From: WJMT01 sp964445575
Lineage (GTDB): Bacteria > Acidobacteriota > Aminicenantia > Aminicenantales > Aminicenantaceae
Assembly: GCA_964445575.1 (NCBI GenBank)
Contig: CAYULB010000052.1
Location: 1-15,094, forward strand
Reading direction: 5' to 3'
DNA: 15,094 bases
Below the pieces are notes generated by a model, which was not told the origin of the DNA, did not search any database, and was given only the letters and a program-made list of their open reading frames with translations. The position numbers and the translations under genes are program-made. This document shows positions 14,733 through 15,094 of this stretch, piece by piece. Within the stretch, counting starts at the first letter, position 1. Every line of letters begins with the position of its first letter.

Positions 14733-14809
14733 TGGCAGGTGAGGCAGGACTCGAACCCGCAACCCTCGGTTTTGGAGACCGATGCTCTAGCCAGTTGAGC
14801 TACTCACCT
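14733..14809 (-). tRNA. trnW: tRNA-Trp (anticodon CCA)
   Basis: The 77-nt sequence folds as a full cloverleaf. The acceptor is AGGTGAG with CTCACCT; the D stem is GCTC/GAGC; the anticodon stem is TCGGT/ACCGA with loop CTCCAAA, giving anticodon CCA; the variable loop is 5 nt; the T stem is GCGGG/CCTGC with loop TTCGAGT. The discriminator is G73, as bacterial TrpRS prefers. The 3' CCA is encoded. It decodes UGG as tryptophan. It sits between rpmG and secE on the same strand, with no promoter or terminator evident around it, so it is probably cut from a longer mRNA by RNase P and 3' processing. Confidence 0.97.
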
Positions 14810-14867
14810 GTTTCAGTAAGATTTCTCATTTTGTCCCAAGAACAGAATTTTCTCTGAATCTATTTAT

Positions 14868-15017
14868 TTATTTTACTTCTTTATGAAGCGTGTGTTTTCG
14901 GTCGAATTTGCAGTATTTTTTGATATTGATCTTATCTTTGTTCAATTTTTTATTTCGGGTAGTGGTATAATTTCTTCTTCCGCATTCAGTACATTGAAGT
15001 GTTACTATCTCTCTCAT
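14868..15017 (-). CDS. rpmG: 50S ribosomal protein L33, partly degenerate zinc ribbon
   Basis: L33 is a small protein near the ribosomal E site. The 49-aa product begins MREIVTLQCTECGRRNYTTT and ends RKHTLHKEVK, both standard. The start is ATG with AAGGAT about 6 nt upstream. Zinc-type (C+) L33 proteins have two CxxC pairs. Here C9 and C12 form the first pair, but the second is C36-K-F-D39, with the last Cys replaced by Asp. Zinc-free (C-) forms usually lose all four. It lies 34 nt downstream of tuf and 58 nt upstream of tRNA-Trp, the common tuf-rpmG-trnW-secE order. The stop is TAA. Confidence 0.95.
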   Translation of the reverse strand: MREIVTLQCTECGRRNYTTTRNKKLNKDKINIKKYCKFDRKHTLHKEVK

Positions 15018-15051
15018 TTCTTAATCCTTATGATGCATACCTTTTTTCAAG

Positions 15052-15094
15052 CTACTCGATGATTTCAGAGACTGTTCCAGCTCCGACTGTTCTG
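15052..15094 (-). CDS. tuf: Elongation factor Tu, C-terminal fragment (second tuf copy, upstream of rpmG)
   Basis: The last 13 codons and the TAG stop are visible. They read RTVGAGTVSEIIE, matching the end of the EF-Tu third beta-barrel (typically GRTVGAGVVxxIIE). The remainder lies beyond the right edge. The downstream order rpmG-trnW-secE is the usual context of this tuf copy. Whether it is identical to the copy starting at position 38 cannot be judged, because the two visible fragments do not overlap. Confidence 0.9.
   Translation of the reverse strand, partial: RTVGAGTVSEIIE

Noticed and set aside
14810..14867. Rho-independent terminator between rpmG and tRNA-Trp
   Set aside because: No stable stem with a U-run was found. 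The short A/T repeats near AGAAAATTCT are too weak.

Overview
The window is one dense, single-direction block of core gene-expression genes, all on the minus strand. Read in transcription order (right to left) it is: 3' end of an EF-Tu gene (tuf), rpmG (L33), tRNA-Trp(CCA), secE, nusG, rplK (L11), rplA (L1), rplJ (L10), rplL (L7/L12), rpoB, rpoC, rpsL (S12), rpsG (S7), fusA (EF-G), and the 5' end of a second tuf. I see no mobile element, CRISPR array or accessory gene, and no credible plus-strand gene.

The organism is a bacterium with moderately AT-rich DNA. RpoB carries a long insert before the flap, and RpoC carries a large SI3-type insert after the trigger-loop start. These point to a Gram-negative-type lineage rather than Bacillota or Actinomycetota. 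The start of RpoB resembles the Chlamydia/Verrucomicrobia (PVC) type more than the E. coli type. An uncultured PVC-affiliated group such as Omnitrophota is possible, but this is recalled resemblance, not a tree.

Layout by region. At 15094-14442 an EF-Tu transcript runs through rpmG and a CCA-encoding tRNA-Trp into secE. At 14437-11740 nusG and the stalk proteins (L11, L1, L10, L12) are packed with gaps of 14 nt or less, or with overlaps. This leaves no room for the long L1- and L10-binding leaders known from E. coli. At 11739-11657 there is an 83-nt AT-rich gap with a nested inverted repeat, in the same place as the E. coli rplL-rpoB attenuator/RNase III region. At 11656-3207 rpoB and rpoC are joined by a 1-nt TAATG overlap. 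At 3206-3082 there is a near-consensus sigma70-type promoter (TTGACA, 17 nt, TATTAT) followed by a leader hairpin. It should drive rpsL-rpsG-fusA-tuf separately from rpoBC.

The genes build and run the transcription-translation machine: polymerase core (beta, beta'), the elongation factor that links it to the ribosome (NusG), the GTPase stalk (L10/L12 with L11), decoding-site proteins (S12, S7), the factors the stalk recruits (EF-Tu, EF-G), and the translocon subunit SecE.

The unusual content lies inside the conserved proteins. RpoB has an approximately 60-residue insert with eight cysteines in four CxC/CxxC pairs, probably a double zinc ribbon, and a second Lys-rich insert of about 45 residues. 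L7/L12 has a 31-residue Lys/Thr/Ser-rich N-terminal extension. L33 has a zinc ribbon with one of four cysteines replaced by Asp. Four highly expressed genes start with TTG or GTG.
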